From positions 19,432,427 through 19,496,426 of the forward strand of contig OX442315.1 in NCBI GenBank assembly GCA_949358305.1: a stretch of 64,000 nt of DNA. Reading direction: 5' to 3'. The notes beneath the pieces were generated by a model. That model saw only the letters and a program-made list of their open reading frames with translations. It did not search any database and had not been told where the DNA came from. Source of the DNA: Strigamia acuminata. Its lineage: Eukaryota; Arthropoda; Chilopoda; Geophilomorpha; Linotaeniidae. How positions within the stretch are numbered: the stretch's first letter is position 1; the number at the start of each line of letters is the position of its first letter. Shown piece by piece: positions 14,101 through 25,766 of the stretch. Made by a program: the position numbers and the translations under genes.

Positions 14101-14630
14101 ATGATTGTCTGTAAACACACGCACATTTCTAATTTCGGCTGCACAGAACATAGATCAGCGGTACACAGTCACCTATGATTAGCATCCATCACGGCTTGTC
14201 ATGGAACCTTTGTAAATTATTCAAGGTCAGTAGAAAAAAGACATGCAAAACGTATGTACGGATAGAATTATCAAAAAAATAGTCATCACTCTCGATTTTA
14301 TGTAATGTAATAACGGGCGTACAGCTGGGCACTTTGCAAATGCATGTCAATTAGGAGATTAATATCACAGCAGGCAGTGACTTGTGCACTGAATCATTAC
14401 AGATTTACAATGTTAATTTATCACCAACTTCATGACAGCCGTTTCGCCTCATCTTTACACATGCAACTCTTTGTGCAATTGCAATAATTGAATATATTGA
14501 CATAATAAACATTGCAACGTTTTCGCCTTTCTCTCTTGAGATTGACTGGAACAATTGGTTTAGACAATCAGGCTTTTGAGTGAATGTGCGTTAAAATGGA
14601 GTGTAAGGTGATTTGCAGGGGTTGAATGTA
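5161..14630. other. Intergenic: no gene supported
   Basis: AT-rich spacer with many poly-A/T runs. Overlapping opposite-strand frames of 154 codons at 7094-7558 (-) and 7363-7827 (+) share one GC-richer stretch (about 7.43-7.65 kb) and have no motif. A compact GC-richer stretch at about 9.6-9.71 kb stands out and may be a conserved non-coding element. Confidence 0.6.
9808..9832. repeat. (TA)n tract
   Basis: Alternating TA with one interruption. Similar TA-rich tracts lie at about 30060-30094 and 62703-62724. Confidence 0.85.
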
Positions 14631-15260
14631 ACGTGTAGCGTGCGGAGAGAAAAATTGCATCTCTCTGGGAGGTGAGACTTGAGGCGCATCCGGCTGGAGA
14701 TCCTTGGATTCCTCGGCGCCAATCGAGGCGGGTCCTCCTTCAATTTCCTCGGCCAAAGCTCCGGTGTGTGAAGAAAAAGCCTCCTCCCACTTCCATCAGC
14801 AAACTTGGTTGTCTTGCCAACAAGCAGACCCACAATGGCAAAAAGAATGGACGCGCCAGAGCTGAAAGCACGCGATATGCATGCGTGCATGTGGGGCACG
14901 TCTCATTAGATGCGCTCGCGGACGCCCCCTCATCGCCAACTCTTCTTCTTTGCTTCGTTCTGTGCACTCTGCTATCGATTTCATATTTGCGGGAAAGAAG
15001 GGAGTCCGTGGCTAAGAAGACGCTTGCTCAAGGAGGAGGCACGCAGCCTGATAAGAAGACGATAAAGAAAAACGGACCCGCTTTTCCTCTCTCTCTCTCT
15101 CTCTCTCGCTCTCTCTCTCGGCTTCTGTTCCGGGCGCTTATCACTAGCGGAGCAATGCGCCCCCAATCGATGGCAAAGAGAAGCGAAAGTATGCAAATGC
15201 ACCATGGAAGAAAGGTACAGAGCAACCACAAGAAGACGACGCCAAACACATTATAAACCT
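14631..15260. other. GC-richer block, non-coding or promoter-like
   Basis: Open on both strands for up to 194 codons because of high GC and few stops, not because of recognisable protein features. Contains a (CT)n tract and several CpG words. Candidate regulatory island. Confidence 0.4.
15086..15120. repeat. (CT)n microsatellite, GAGA-type
   Basis: A run of CT dinucleotides interrupted once by CG, in the GC-rich block at 14.6-15.3 kb. Repeated GAGAG on the minus strand is also the GAGA-factor/Psq binding word. Confidence 0.9.
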
Positions 15261-18200
15261 TAAAAAAGAGGAGCCCAAAAAAGATAGAAAAAAAAGTTAA
15301 GATGTTGCCACAAGAGAAGAAAGCAGAAGAAAAGCGAACGCCCCCGCACTCAACACAATTTACAATTCGAAGGAAGATTTACGTTGCATCAGGAAAAGTT
15401 AGAATGAGAAAAGAAAGAGCGATAGAAAAAATTTGCATGTGCACACCAGCATTTATTACGAGTTGCATCCTACACGCTGAGAAGTTGGAATAAAAAAATA
15501 CTCTCGGAATAAAAACTCAAGTCGGGATATTATTAGAAAAAAAAGGAAAAAAGGTAAACTCAATGTGATGTTTTTTATTTTTAAAAAAAAGTTGTGCATT
15601 TTTGAAAAGAAAAAAAAACAAACAAATACGAAGTATTTTTTTGTTTTGTTTTTAACTGCTTTTCGGATGATAAATTTTGTTTTATTTTCCAGAAACAAAA
15701 ATTGCAAGAGTAACACCTTTGCAACATCATCTTTGAGTGCATCAAAAAAATTAAGATCCTTATGATGAAGCTTTTAAGGAACGGAAATAGCAGAATTCAT
15801 TTAAAATGACTCTTCGGGGACATAAAGCTCTCATGCATTTAGACTACGGTTCGCATCTAAGAATCATCAGGGGTCAATTGTGGCAGCCTTCACTGCATAG
15901 CACAAAGCACAATTGCTAACCACCGCATTCATCCCACCATTTTTTCCCCAGATATTTCCACCTATGAATTTCGTACGGAGCAAGAGATTCGATTTCCGAA
16001 CTCAAAGTTGTTTCGGAAGCACTCAAACGATTTTTTTTCCTTACACCCATCACATCAAATCCACAGACTCCACCTTCAAAGAAATTACATTAATTACAGC
16101 AACTGGTGAAGAATAGTCCCATAAAAAAAAATCCTTTTAATTGATGATGGTAGAAAGCAATTTTTGAACTGAATATTTTAAACCATAAAAAAAATACAAG
16201 TGAGAGAAAAAGTTATTAAAGCTAAACAATGACTGGAAACGACCACTTGAAGGAAGTCCGTCTGTTGTGTCGTGTTTTTACGAACGAAATTAAACAAGAA
16301 CAACAAAAAAAATACATACAAAGGCTAATGTGTATTCTCACGTGACAAAAAGCAATTTTTCTCAGCCTGTAGCGTGCCCGACAGTTACATGGGAGGAGAA
16401 CCGTAGCTCAAACTAGTTTCGTCGATGCTGTTGCATTCTCAAGAAATTTATCAAGAAAAGCGTCCTCGAGCGAAGTGGGTGATGTGAGATGGGAGTGGAC
16501 CTTCGTCATATTTAATTCATTTCGGAAAGTTTCTGTCTCAGGGACACGCTACTATCGAATTTGTCATTAAGAAAGAAGGACACCGAATGAAGGGGAGAGA
16601 ATGGAAAAGCGGAGGAGGGGGCTACAAGCGCATTCTGACAAAAGCAAAGGGGTGCGAGAAAAAGAGAAGGGCGGGATGGCAACTGTGTCTGTTTCAGACA
16701 GTCAATACATAGCTGAGATAAATGACGTTAAGTCGATTGCAATCACTAAGTTCTGCCAGAATGACAATGAGAGCAACATAGAAAACAATCTCTTGTTATC
16801 TCGGTCTCAATTTTTGAGCTTTCAGCTTCATTTTTCCTATTAAAACAGTCAAAGAAATTTTAAAAATATTCTGGAATCAATAAATAAGATGAGAAAAAAA
16901 AGTTTCATTTCTCAAGCGCTTTCAAAGAATCTGCCGTATATGAAGAAGGAAAAAAAGGCGGAGAAACTAAAATGTGCTCTGTTAGACGTCTCAAATTCCA
17001 CCATTAACTGAGTTATCGGAATCTTATATTGTCAATACCGCGCAGATGTTTCTTCTGCTTCGAAAAAAGATCTTTTTAAAACAAAAAAATGGAATTATAA
17101 TGTGAAAGTTTCGTTTATGTAATTGCTTCATTTATTGGTCACTCTGACCAACATTTTGTAAAATATGCACTATTTTGCAATTAGAAAAATTGCACTAAAA
17201 ATAATTTAATTTAATTTAGTCAATTATTGACGAAACTTTACAATTTATTAAAAAACATGTCATCAAGTGATGAAATGTTGCGTTTCCAACAATATTAAGA
17301 AAACTTATTATGATTCTTTTCCTAACACGTATGGCTCAAATGTTGAGAAATATAAAAAAAAATTATATATATATAAAAAAAAATGTTGAGTAAAGTGCTG
17401 AGATCTTCACAATCAGCCAGACCCCATCCATCACCTTGCCTGGAACCCGCCCCAACCAAGCAAAGAGCCGGAGGCAAAATCCCGGAGTTAACTGAGAAGT
17501 TTTGTTATCTTTAATCTAAAGAAAATTTTTTCCCTATTACATATCTTTCATTTCGGAACCACATATTTCGAAAAACGTACCGTAGGTAATTTATTGCGAT
17601 CAATCAATTCGTTTTCCTCGGTTATCAATTAAAACGTAACCTTACTTCGACACAACTTGGCCATTTCTTTCAAAATTTATCATGTAGTACCTTTTAAAAA
17701 CTTTTTCTTCCTTATCGATTTGCGTAGGAATTGGAGTTTGCACAAAAGTTTGGCTGAATACATTGATTTATGACGCTCAAGCATATAAAGGATTTTTTAA
17801 TCTCATCTCTGTCGTGTGGCAGTGCATGTAATTCCGGAGGCCCAGCATCGCTTGCACAATATTATTTCCTACTCAAAATTATTTCTTCATAATAAAAAAA
17901 ATTGCTGAAAATTCCTAACTGCGTTATTACTTTTCTTCCTCACTCCATATACATGAAAAGTAAAAGAAATGAAAAAATGATATTGTCCAAGAAGACGTGT
18001 AAGCTTCGTCTAATGATGATGAATTGTCTGTGACTGGACCAAAGTGCAGGGCAGCAACTTTCTAATTATGTGTACAGTCCACTCATGAAGTAATCTTAAC
18101 AATGTGCCTGCAAGTGAGAACTTCAACATCGGCCATCATGCAGTGTAAAGCGAAGAAAAAAGCAACAACGTGCAGAAACTAAGTCGCAGCTGTTGTTCTT

Positions 18201-20599
18201 TGATACTTGCAAAGAATACCAATGTTAAAAACATAAAAATCGGAAAATCAACTCTGCAATTATTTGTACATTTAAAAAAAGACAAAAAAAAATATTTTTT
18301 TTTCTATTTTTAAAAAAACGAACAGGTATGTTCCTCAATGTACTGCAAAAATATTGAATAAAACTTTTTGTTTCGCGTTTTAAAATTCCTCTCGCGATTC
18401 TGTATTAATTTTCAATTGAATAAATTATACATTATATTTGTATTTTTACTTTAGCTCACCCAGAGTGAACCGAATACATTCGTAAATACTGCATGCAATG
18501 CAAGTCAGAGGACGGATATTCTCCAAGAAATGTAAATTACGTCATTAGTAAAATTTTAATCACGTCTTACGAAAACCATTAATGCTTGCAAAGAGAAACA
18601 GCTGTGGTGCGGGCGGAGAAAACCTAAATTACTCTTTTTCTTTCTTTTCTCCTTCTTTCCAGTCTTTCTCATTTCCCCCTATCGTCAAGCTCGAGATTCT
18701 CTCGAGTCCACTACCCAATCTTCCCATCAGGCATTCTGCTCATCCTTTTTTCAAACGATTCATCACCTTTCTTAGACGACTCTAATTTTAATATTTTAAA
18801 GTGTGACCGCGACTAAATGAGTCCATCTTCCATGGGCTCAAATTAGCATTTTAATAATAAATAAACTGAAGATACTTTTTTCTTTTTTTCAAAAATCCTT
18901 TGCTTCGTACGAAAGTGAGGGTTATTCGATAATTTAATCAAGGAACAAATTTGCATAAAGAGACCATTCATCCGCCTGTGACATACAGTAATTACAAATT
19001 TAAACTAATTCCACTGTGCAATATCCAATAAGCGCGGCAAACAAACTTTACGAGCAAAATTGTGTGTACAACGTGAAGAGTTGGGATTATGTTGTTCTAC
19101 CAGAACACAAACCATCTGTTTGTTGTATAATTTCCAAACGCACTGCATATGTTGAAACTAACACCTTCAATTTCGGTTTTATTACGTCTAAGCTCGTTTT
19201 GATTTGTGGTTTACACCAACTACCAACGTAAAGTGACAGTAATTTAGTCTCAACAAATATATTCCAAAACGCTCGGCAAAAATTTACAAATTGCTTTTGT
19301 CAAAAATATAAGGGATTATTATTTTTATTCTACCAGGACAACTTTTCATCCGAGGCTTCGTGCGTGTGCATTTTTTTCCGCTTTCCATACCACAAGAAAG
19401 TCATCAAAAACTTGAATATACATAAAGTGGGAAAAAAATAGGAAAGAAAGCAAACGAATAAAAACTTATTTTTTTCCCTTTCCCAGATCTGAAAATTTCT
19501 CCTCATTCTTATTCTTTGCTTCAATTTTTTTCTCCCCCCCTCACGCATACAACCAAAGAAAACTATTCTCAATCCCTCGCTACAGAAGAAATCTCTACTT
19601 AAGAATAAAATCCCAACTGTATGAAAAGTTTTTCGCTTTTTAATTGCTTTTTCTCAATCCGATATCAGAGGCCGATTTCTTCAACACCATTCCACACATT
19701 TTCTTTCACTTTTTTTCCCCTTTTTAGATGATGTAAAAATATTTAATTAAAATTTCTAATTAATTTTCTCTGTTGTCGTGATCGTGAGCTGCCGAAAGAC
19801 TCACTCTCTCTCTCTCTCTCTCCGACCCCTCTTCTCAACAAAACTTTTCTTACAAAACTCGCAGGATTGGTGTAGCAACAACCTAAATGTGCATCCTTGG
19901 CACTCAAGCGAAAGAGCTAATAAAGCGTTAATGAAAATTTGCTTCTACCCTTTTTTTCTCTATTTTTTCCTTGAGGAAAGTGTGTGGGTTGATGCGGGAA
20001 AAGAAGAGGAGAGAATGGGGTGGGTGGTGATATTTGATAGTGCTTTTACTAATTGCAGATTCATCTGCAACAGAAACCAAACATCGAGGGACTGTAGCCT
20101 CCCACCATTACCTCTGCCAGTGAAAAAGGCAAATTAAAACAGTAGGTGAGCATCACTGCCTGCATTTAGTTAAAAGGCTATAAAATCAAAGCGAAGGTCT
20201 CCTGAGAACCAAGGTAGTCTAGTAAAGTGAAGTAGCAAAGTGTAAAGACGTTTACCAACGATTGCCGAACACTGTTTAACAACTTAACCCGGATTATCAC
20301 TTGAGGGAATTTAACAAACCAAATAAAGCTATAAAAAAAAACAAATAAAGTCAACTTTGTTCAACAAACTAGGAAAATGGAAACAATTCCATTTTTGGCA
20401 TTAATGGACGAGCTGTAGTTTATAATATGAATGATGGCGCTACGTCTGCAAGAATGGAAACACTTGTTTGTCAATATGCTCGATTTAAATAAATATCCAC
20501 GGTTAAAAATAGATTAAATTTGCATTGTTTATTTAGCTTAAAAATAATATAAGCTATCGTTTGATCAGTACTTAAGGCATGTTGAGAGATTTAATTAAA
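15261..20599. other. Intergenic: no gene supported
   Basis: AT-rich with A-rich tracts. An Exd-Hox-like TGATTTATGA lies at 17764-17773. A slightly GC-richer stretch at 17.4-17.5 kb has no ORF. Nothing else recognised. Confidence 0.6.
19804..19822. repeat. (CT)n microsatellite
   Basis: Pure CT tract; GAGAG on the minus strand. Confidence 0.9.
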
Positions 20600-20725
20600 C
20601 TAACCTTCTTTCTAATTTCTGAAGAAGATTTCTGGATGTGGACCGAAACATCAACTCCAGTACAAAACTCTTGCACAAGAATCATTTGCTTGTCCAAAAA
20701 TAAAGTGAATAAATATTTGCGTAGT
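20600..20725 (+). mobile_element. Possible retroelement 3' end
   Basis: TTTCTGAAGAAG...GGACCGAAACATC followed by a short tail with AATAAAGTGAATAAATATTTG-like ending resembles the conserved 3' stem (CTGANGA...CGAAAC) seen at the ends of Penelope-like and related elements. No reverse transcriptase frame is nearby, so at most a truncated end. Confidence 0.35.
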
Positions 20726-20775
20726 AAAAATAAAAATATCTACTGAAAATTTGCGATTATAATTTAATGTTCAAA

Positions 20776-20905
20776 ATAGCTCTTGTGTGTATCAGCTCTT
20801 ACGCATGATTGGCCTTTTGACTTCTACTGCATGTACAGCTCTTGTGCAGGTTAACTATCGTGCCGGTTAGATCTTATGCATGTTAGCTCTTATACATTCG
20901 TCTTG
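20776..20905 (+). repeat. Irregular AGCTCTT(A/G)(T/C)G repeats
   Basis: AGCTCTTGTG, AGCTCTTACGCATG, AGCTCTTGTGCAGG, GATCTTATGCATG and AGCTCTTATACA follow one another at irregular spacing of about 15-45 bases. A decayed minisatellite adjoining the putative retroelement end. Confidence 0.4.
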
Positions 20906-23779
20906 AAATTCATGAAGTATTAATAAATTTGGAATTTCATCAATCAACAAGCAACCCATGTGTGCACATCTGTGTTTAAAAAAAAAAGGATTTTCTCATT
21001 CATGGACGATATTAGGTGCATTGGTAGTTTTACAGATTTTTCTAAAGCATTCAATTTTTTTTTATTCCTGTAATTTTAACAACAGGAAATGACATAAATC
21101 CAATATACTTTCTACGAAATTCATTTTTACACCACATAGACGAAGACGGGTCGATTATTCGGATTTTTAAGTACCTGTCATCTTGGATGTGTTATAGTTG
21201 AATTTTGCAATTTGCAATTTAAGATCTGATTAAATCAAATGCTTAATTGATGGCAATTAAAAATTATAGTAACATTTCATTCTCGTGAAGTATGAAAAGC
21301 ATGTCTATTCCTAATGATTGCCTGAGGTGTATATTTGTAAACAAGTCTCAATTAGCAGACGCGATTTATCTGTAAATAAACAGCGTGTGGTATTTACATT
21401 ACAAAATTTATACGAAAATATAAAACGCAAGCAATATTTTTTTGCAAAACATGCGCATCTAAATTATTGTAAATTGCCAACACATTGTGCACACGCATTT
21501 AAAATGCATTTATTTTATGCGAAAAATGTTTTATTATTGTATTGTGTATAGTATAATGGAATTTTTATGACAAAATGCTTAAGTAACCTGGCAAATTTAC
21601 AAAAGTGGCCTTAGCTTTCAACTATTGGGGTGCAGAAAAAGTTCGCTTTAGGAAAAAGAAAATATTGATTCGAAATTTTCTTTATGATGTAGAAAAAGAA
21701 AAGTGTATAGTCTCGCACTGAGACTCTTTTCATCACCTTAAAACCATTCGAAGCAAGGTGTGGGAGTAATAAAGTTCAACTGACATCAATCTATCACACT
21801 TCAAAAACAAAAGCAAATTCATTTCATAATACAGCAGATGAGTTTAAACTGCAAAGTCACTCTCTGCTTTGATTAGAACCCATGATAATCAAAACCAATA
21901 TTATACGAAATTTGACATTTAAAAGATCCGCCTTTCAAACTGATAGGTGCAGAAAACATTTTGAAATCGGAGACGAAAAAATAAATCTTATCAATCAAAT
22001 GTTTACTGACCTTTAAAAATCTTCGTCTCCTACAAATCGAATCTGCAACCAATAAAAAAGAAAAAAAAAAGAAAAAAAAACGTTAAAATCATGTTTAAAC
22101 AACTTAATAAATTTCTCTACAAAAAGTATTGCTTTAACGAATACGCATTTTCTCGTGTAAGTCTCGATATAAAAAATGATGAATATTGACTTTTAAAGAC
22201 ACTCATGGCTTAGTTGTGTCTGGGTGGTGTCAAAACAACGATAAGACAGACACACATATTTGAACAGAGGCAAAGGAACTCTCCACCCACTAAGCAAAGG
22301 CCTCTTTATCGGACGACCAACAGCTGATGAAAGGAACTATAACACACATGACTTTGATATTGCTTCACGCAAAAAAGGACAGCTCTCATTACCTATCGCA
22401 GCTCTTACATCCCTACCGACTGCAAACAGCACATCACACTATTGATCCTTAATGAAAAGTTTACAAAAAAAAATCCCCAAGTTTAATATGTTGAATGACT
22501 TAATGGTAAATTTGTTCAAAAATTAAAGGTCAACGCATTCACACGTCTAGCGTTAGTAATAACTTATAAAATATAACAATATTATTTTTAGTTATTACTA
22601 CTCGGTATGAGATAAATATTTCACTACTGTTATACCAAAGTGACTAATAATTAGCTGCAAAAATTCACACTTCCTGTGCTAAATTATAGATTCAAAATGT
22701 AAATGAATTAGATTCGCATAAAGATTATAATTTGGATTCAAATAGTCAAACTGTCTAAATTTGACACAAGTCAATAATTAGGTGGCACTTTATGACTAAC
22801 ATGAGAATAGTGCACTATAATACTTTGATAAATGCTGATTTAATGTCCAAACTGCAAAGCAATGATATTTAGTGAAGTAATGATTCAAATCGTGTGGATT
22901 AAAATGTTTTCTCGGTATTGACCGGTCTGAAGTGGCCAAGTGGGTTTCCTTACTCATGGAATTACAACCACTAAGAAGCAGCGAGTAAACAAGGCGAGCA
23001 TGTAATCGCCAAAGTAAACTGTCATCAAAAACCGGTGGGTAAAATACAAAAAGCTGAAGCAGATAGTTTGCTCAGACTGCGGCTGAAAATAATACCGTCT
23101 TAAAGTATACACAAATTTAATTTAAGAATAAATTCCAAGCGTGCACAAAATTTGTGGGGAGAGAGAATCATTAATAAACGCAAGGAGCCATGCAAGAATT
23201 TTTGCTTAAATTAAAAAATTAATCTACTTGACTTGGTCGAACAAGTCTATACCTGGGCGGCTTAACTCGTAATTGGTTTGAAATTGAGAAGTTGAAGGAA
23301 AATGCGAAAAGAGAAAATATAACATTCCTCATTACTAATAACAAGTTTAATTACCGAAGCAAGCTCGCACATTTCGGAGTCATGCAATATTCAACATTGA
23401 AACAATTAATCATCGCACCTGTCGGTATCCAATATCAACAGTATCCAATCTCCCTGGCACTGTCTTGGGGAAATTAATTTATGAATACAAGGCTTCTGCT
23501 TCAACATACGAGTGAAAATGAAAAAAGGAGAAAAAAAAAAGAAAGAAAAAAAATATATATTAAAAAAAAATAAGAAAAAAAAAAGTAAAAAGAACAGCTG
23601 CAGAAGCCACAGCAACATTCCAACGATGTAAGACGAAGAGGGCGCCGAAGAAGGTTATACCCCCGTCTGTATTGTAAATCTCGCTTATTAACAAGATAAT
23701 TTTAAACAAAAAAAAAATTTAATATTAAACTTTTTCTACGAAATATTTTTCAAATTTTATCAGAAAGTCGACTTTCTTC
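20906..23779. other. Intergenic: nothing seen
   Basis: AT-rich spacer; small ORFs of up to 77 codons without recognisable features. Confidence 0.6.
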
Positions 23780-24080
23780 GGTTCTTTCTCCAAGTGTTGT
23801 TGCAGGTCGCGGCAAGTAACGATCAAAAACTCAGGTGATGAATGTCCCTTGCAAAGTTGGCGCCGTTTCGTGCACTCTGCACGCGCTCCTCCGCGCGCAG
23901 GACGAAATTAATGACGCGAGCGTTTAGTGACTCTGCGGGACGCAAGTCAGCCTCTTCCACCGGAACGCCGATCTTCCTCCCTCAACGTCGCCAAACGAAT
24001 GGGGGACACCCTCAAGAAGAACGTCTCGACTAAGACAGGAAAGTAAAGGCAGTTCCATCTCGCAAAAGGAAGCCATTTGG
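23780..24080. other. GC-rich island
   Basis: CpG-containing block of about 300 bases. A 63-codon frame from 23842 begins with an Arg- and Ser-rich, acid-free stretch that looks like a mitochondrial presequence, but GC-rich DNA often yields such frames by chance and no donor or downstream exon was found. Promoter-like or non-coding island is as likely. Confidence 0.3.
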
Positions 24081-25540
24081 CTTAGAGAAAGGGATTGAGA
24101 AAGCGTGCTGGGGGTTTCTTTTGTTCAAATCAGTCGCACACATCTAACACCAGTCTTAATCACTTTAAATTTCCACAGCATTCTTTGGAATTAATCACTT
24201 GGCAAACATCGGCTACTCCATAATCTGATGCAGGTGCAAATCACTCGGTACCGTTCACAAATTACAAAAGAATTATTTTTCAAAAAAAAAATAGAAAGAA
24301 AAAAAGGAGTTTTTCCTCCCATCAATGAGTATTATATAACGCACAAACCCACACAAACGTATAAATAATATTGACAACGAGCAATGACTGTTGTAAATGC
24401 ATGTACAAGTATAATAAGGAAATATCTGAATAAGCTTTTATGCAAGTGTGGCTGCATCTACAAAAGCGCTTGTTCCTGGATTCGAATCAGACCACATTTC
24501 TTTTCTTATCAAATCAAATAAAAGTTATGAACAACTTTCCTACTACCTGAAAAGAAAAAGGTAGAGTGCAAAAACATTTATTTATTTACGCACTTTTATT
24601 ATTATTATTCGGCTCTGTATTCATTCATTGGAAAGAGTCTCTTTATTATTTAGCCTATCCGTCATGAGCTCGGTTGCCAGGGCTGTTCCATGTGTCAATC
24701 ATCCTGCGCGAGTAATCCCGCCTCTCCCTCTGGAAGCTGAGTTCATGGAACAAAGGGCCAAGAGGGTTTCTACTTCATTTATAAATGAGACAAAAAAGAA
24801 AAAATCCAGATCGCAATTTTAACTACAGCTTATTAACCTTTTATGAGAATTTTATTTAAGTATAGAGGAAAAAATTTCACGAAATAAAAAATTATAAACA
24901 GAATTATTAACTTGACTGTAAAAAAAAAGAAATTAAACAAAAAAATGCTTTTTTTTTCCTCAAGACACGTTTTATGAAGAGCGGAAGGGAGGTGTAATGA
25001 TGTAAAGAGGACCCCCTGACATGAAATTGCGCCAAAGATTCAATTTCCTTAATGCATGGACTCTTCTTCATTTAACGGACGACAGCGCTCAAAAATAAGG
25101 CACCAACTGACTCCTACTGAGTCTGCGTAATCACTTTTTAACTCTTTTTCTCGCTCTAACTAAGATTGTTGCCAAGTTGTAAGTATGCCACAGAACGCAC
25201 CCCCCATAAAAAAAAAAGTTTTATTATTATTTTTTTTTTTTTTTTTTACAAAAAAGTTAGAAATCGCAAAGTTTGCACAAATTTGGCGGGAAAAATGGAT
25301 TTCCTTATCCGGCTGATCCCCCTGCGTTACATTATCATATGTTCAAAGTTTTTCAATTATAATTTGCAGATTGTGGATTGGCCAAGTGCGAAGAAGTGAA
25401 ACCATTATCAGTAAGAAAGCAGCGTCCTCTTTTCTATTCAATATGATTGATAAAATATTGTAGTTTGCATGAATTCGCCATAAAAAGAAGAAAAAAAACC
25501 TGCAAAGAGCTCTATTCTTTCTCGCATAAAAAAATCGTGT
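24081..25540. other. Intergenic: nothing seen
   Basis: AT-rich with long A and T runs (for example around 25.22-25.25 kb). No gene or element recognised. Confidence 0.6.
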
Positions 25541-25670
25541 CGTTCGTCAATAATTTACGCTTGGGCTTTTTGATAGGGCCTATCTGTGAACGAGGGGAGA
25601 AAACCAAGCGAGGGGAGGGATGGTAGTGGCAAAATAAAGAATGAAAAAGACAAGAGGCGAGGGAGCAAAT

Positions 25671-25678
25671 ATGGCGGC
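25671..25678 (-). promoter_or_regulatory. Pho/YY1-type site (ATGGCGGC on + strand)
   Basis: Exact minus-strand GCCGCCAT about 75 bases from the CTCF-like motif. Confidence 0.35.
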
Positions 25679-25752
25679 TTGTCGCCATCCAAACCGGGGC
25701 TTTGGCTGGGCGCATAAAAATCTTCGATCTTTCCTCACCTCGCGCATGTAAA

Positions 25753-25766
25753 GCGCCACCTGGGGG
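25753..25766 (-). promoter_or_regulatory. CTCF-like insulator motif
   Basis: The minus strand reads CCCCCAGGTGGCGC, matching the CTCF core CCASYAGRKGGCGC at 13 of 14 positions; AGGTGGCGC is the form bound by Drosophila CTCF. It lies in a GC-richer block (25.5-25.9 kb) that also has a Pho-type ATGGCGGC at 25671. A weaker match (AGAGGGCAC) is at 3797-3812. Confidence 0.45.

Noticed and set aside
14672-15256. 194-codon open frame.
   Set aside because: Low-complexity (Ser/Arg/Leu runs from a CT microsatellite), overlapped by open frames on the other strand, no domain.
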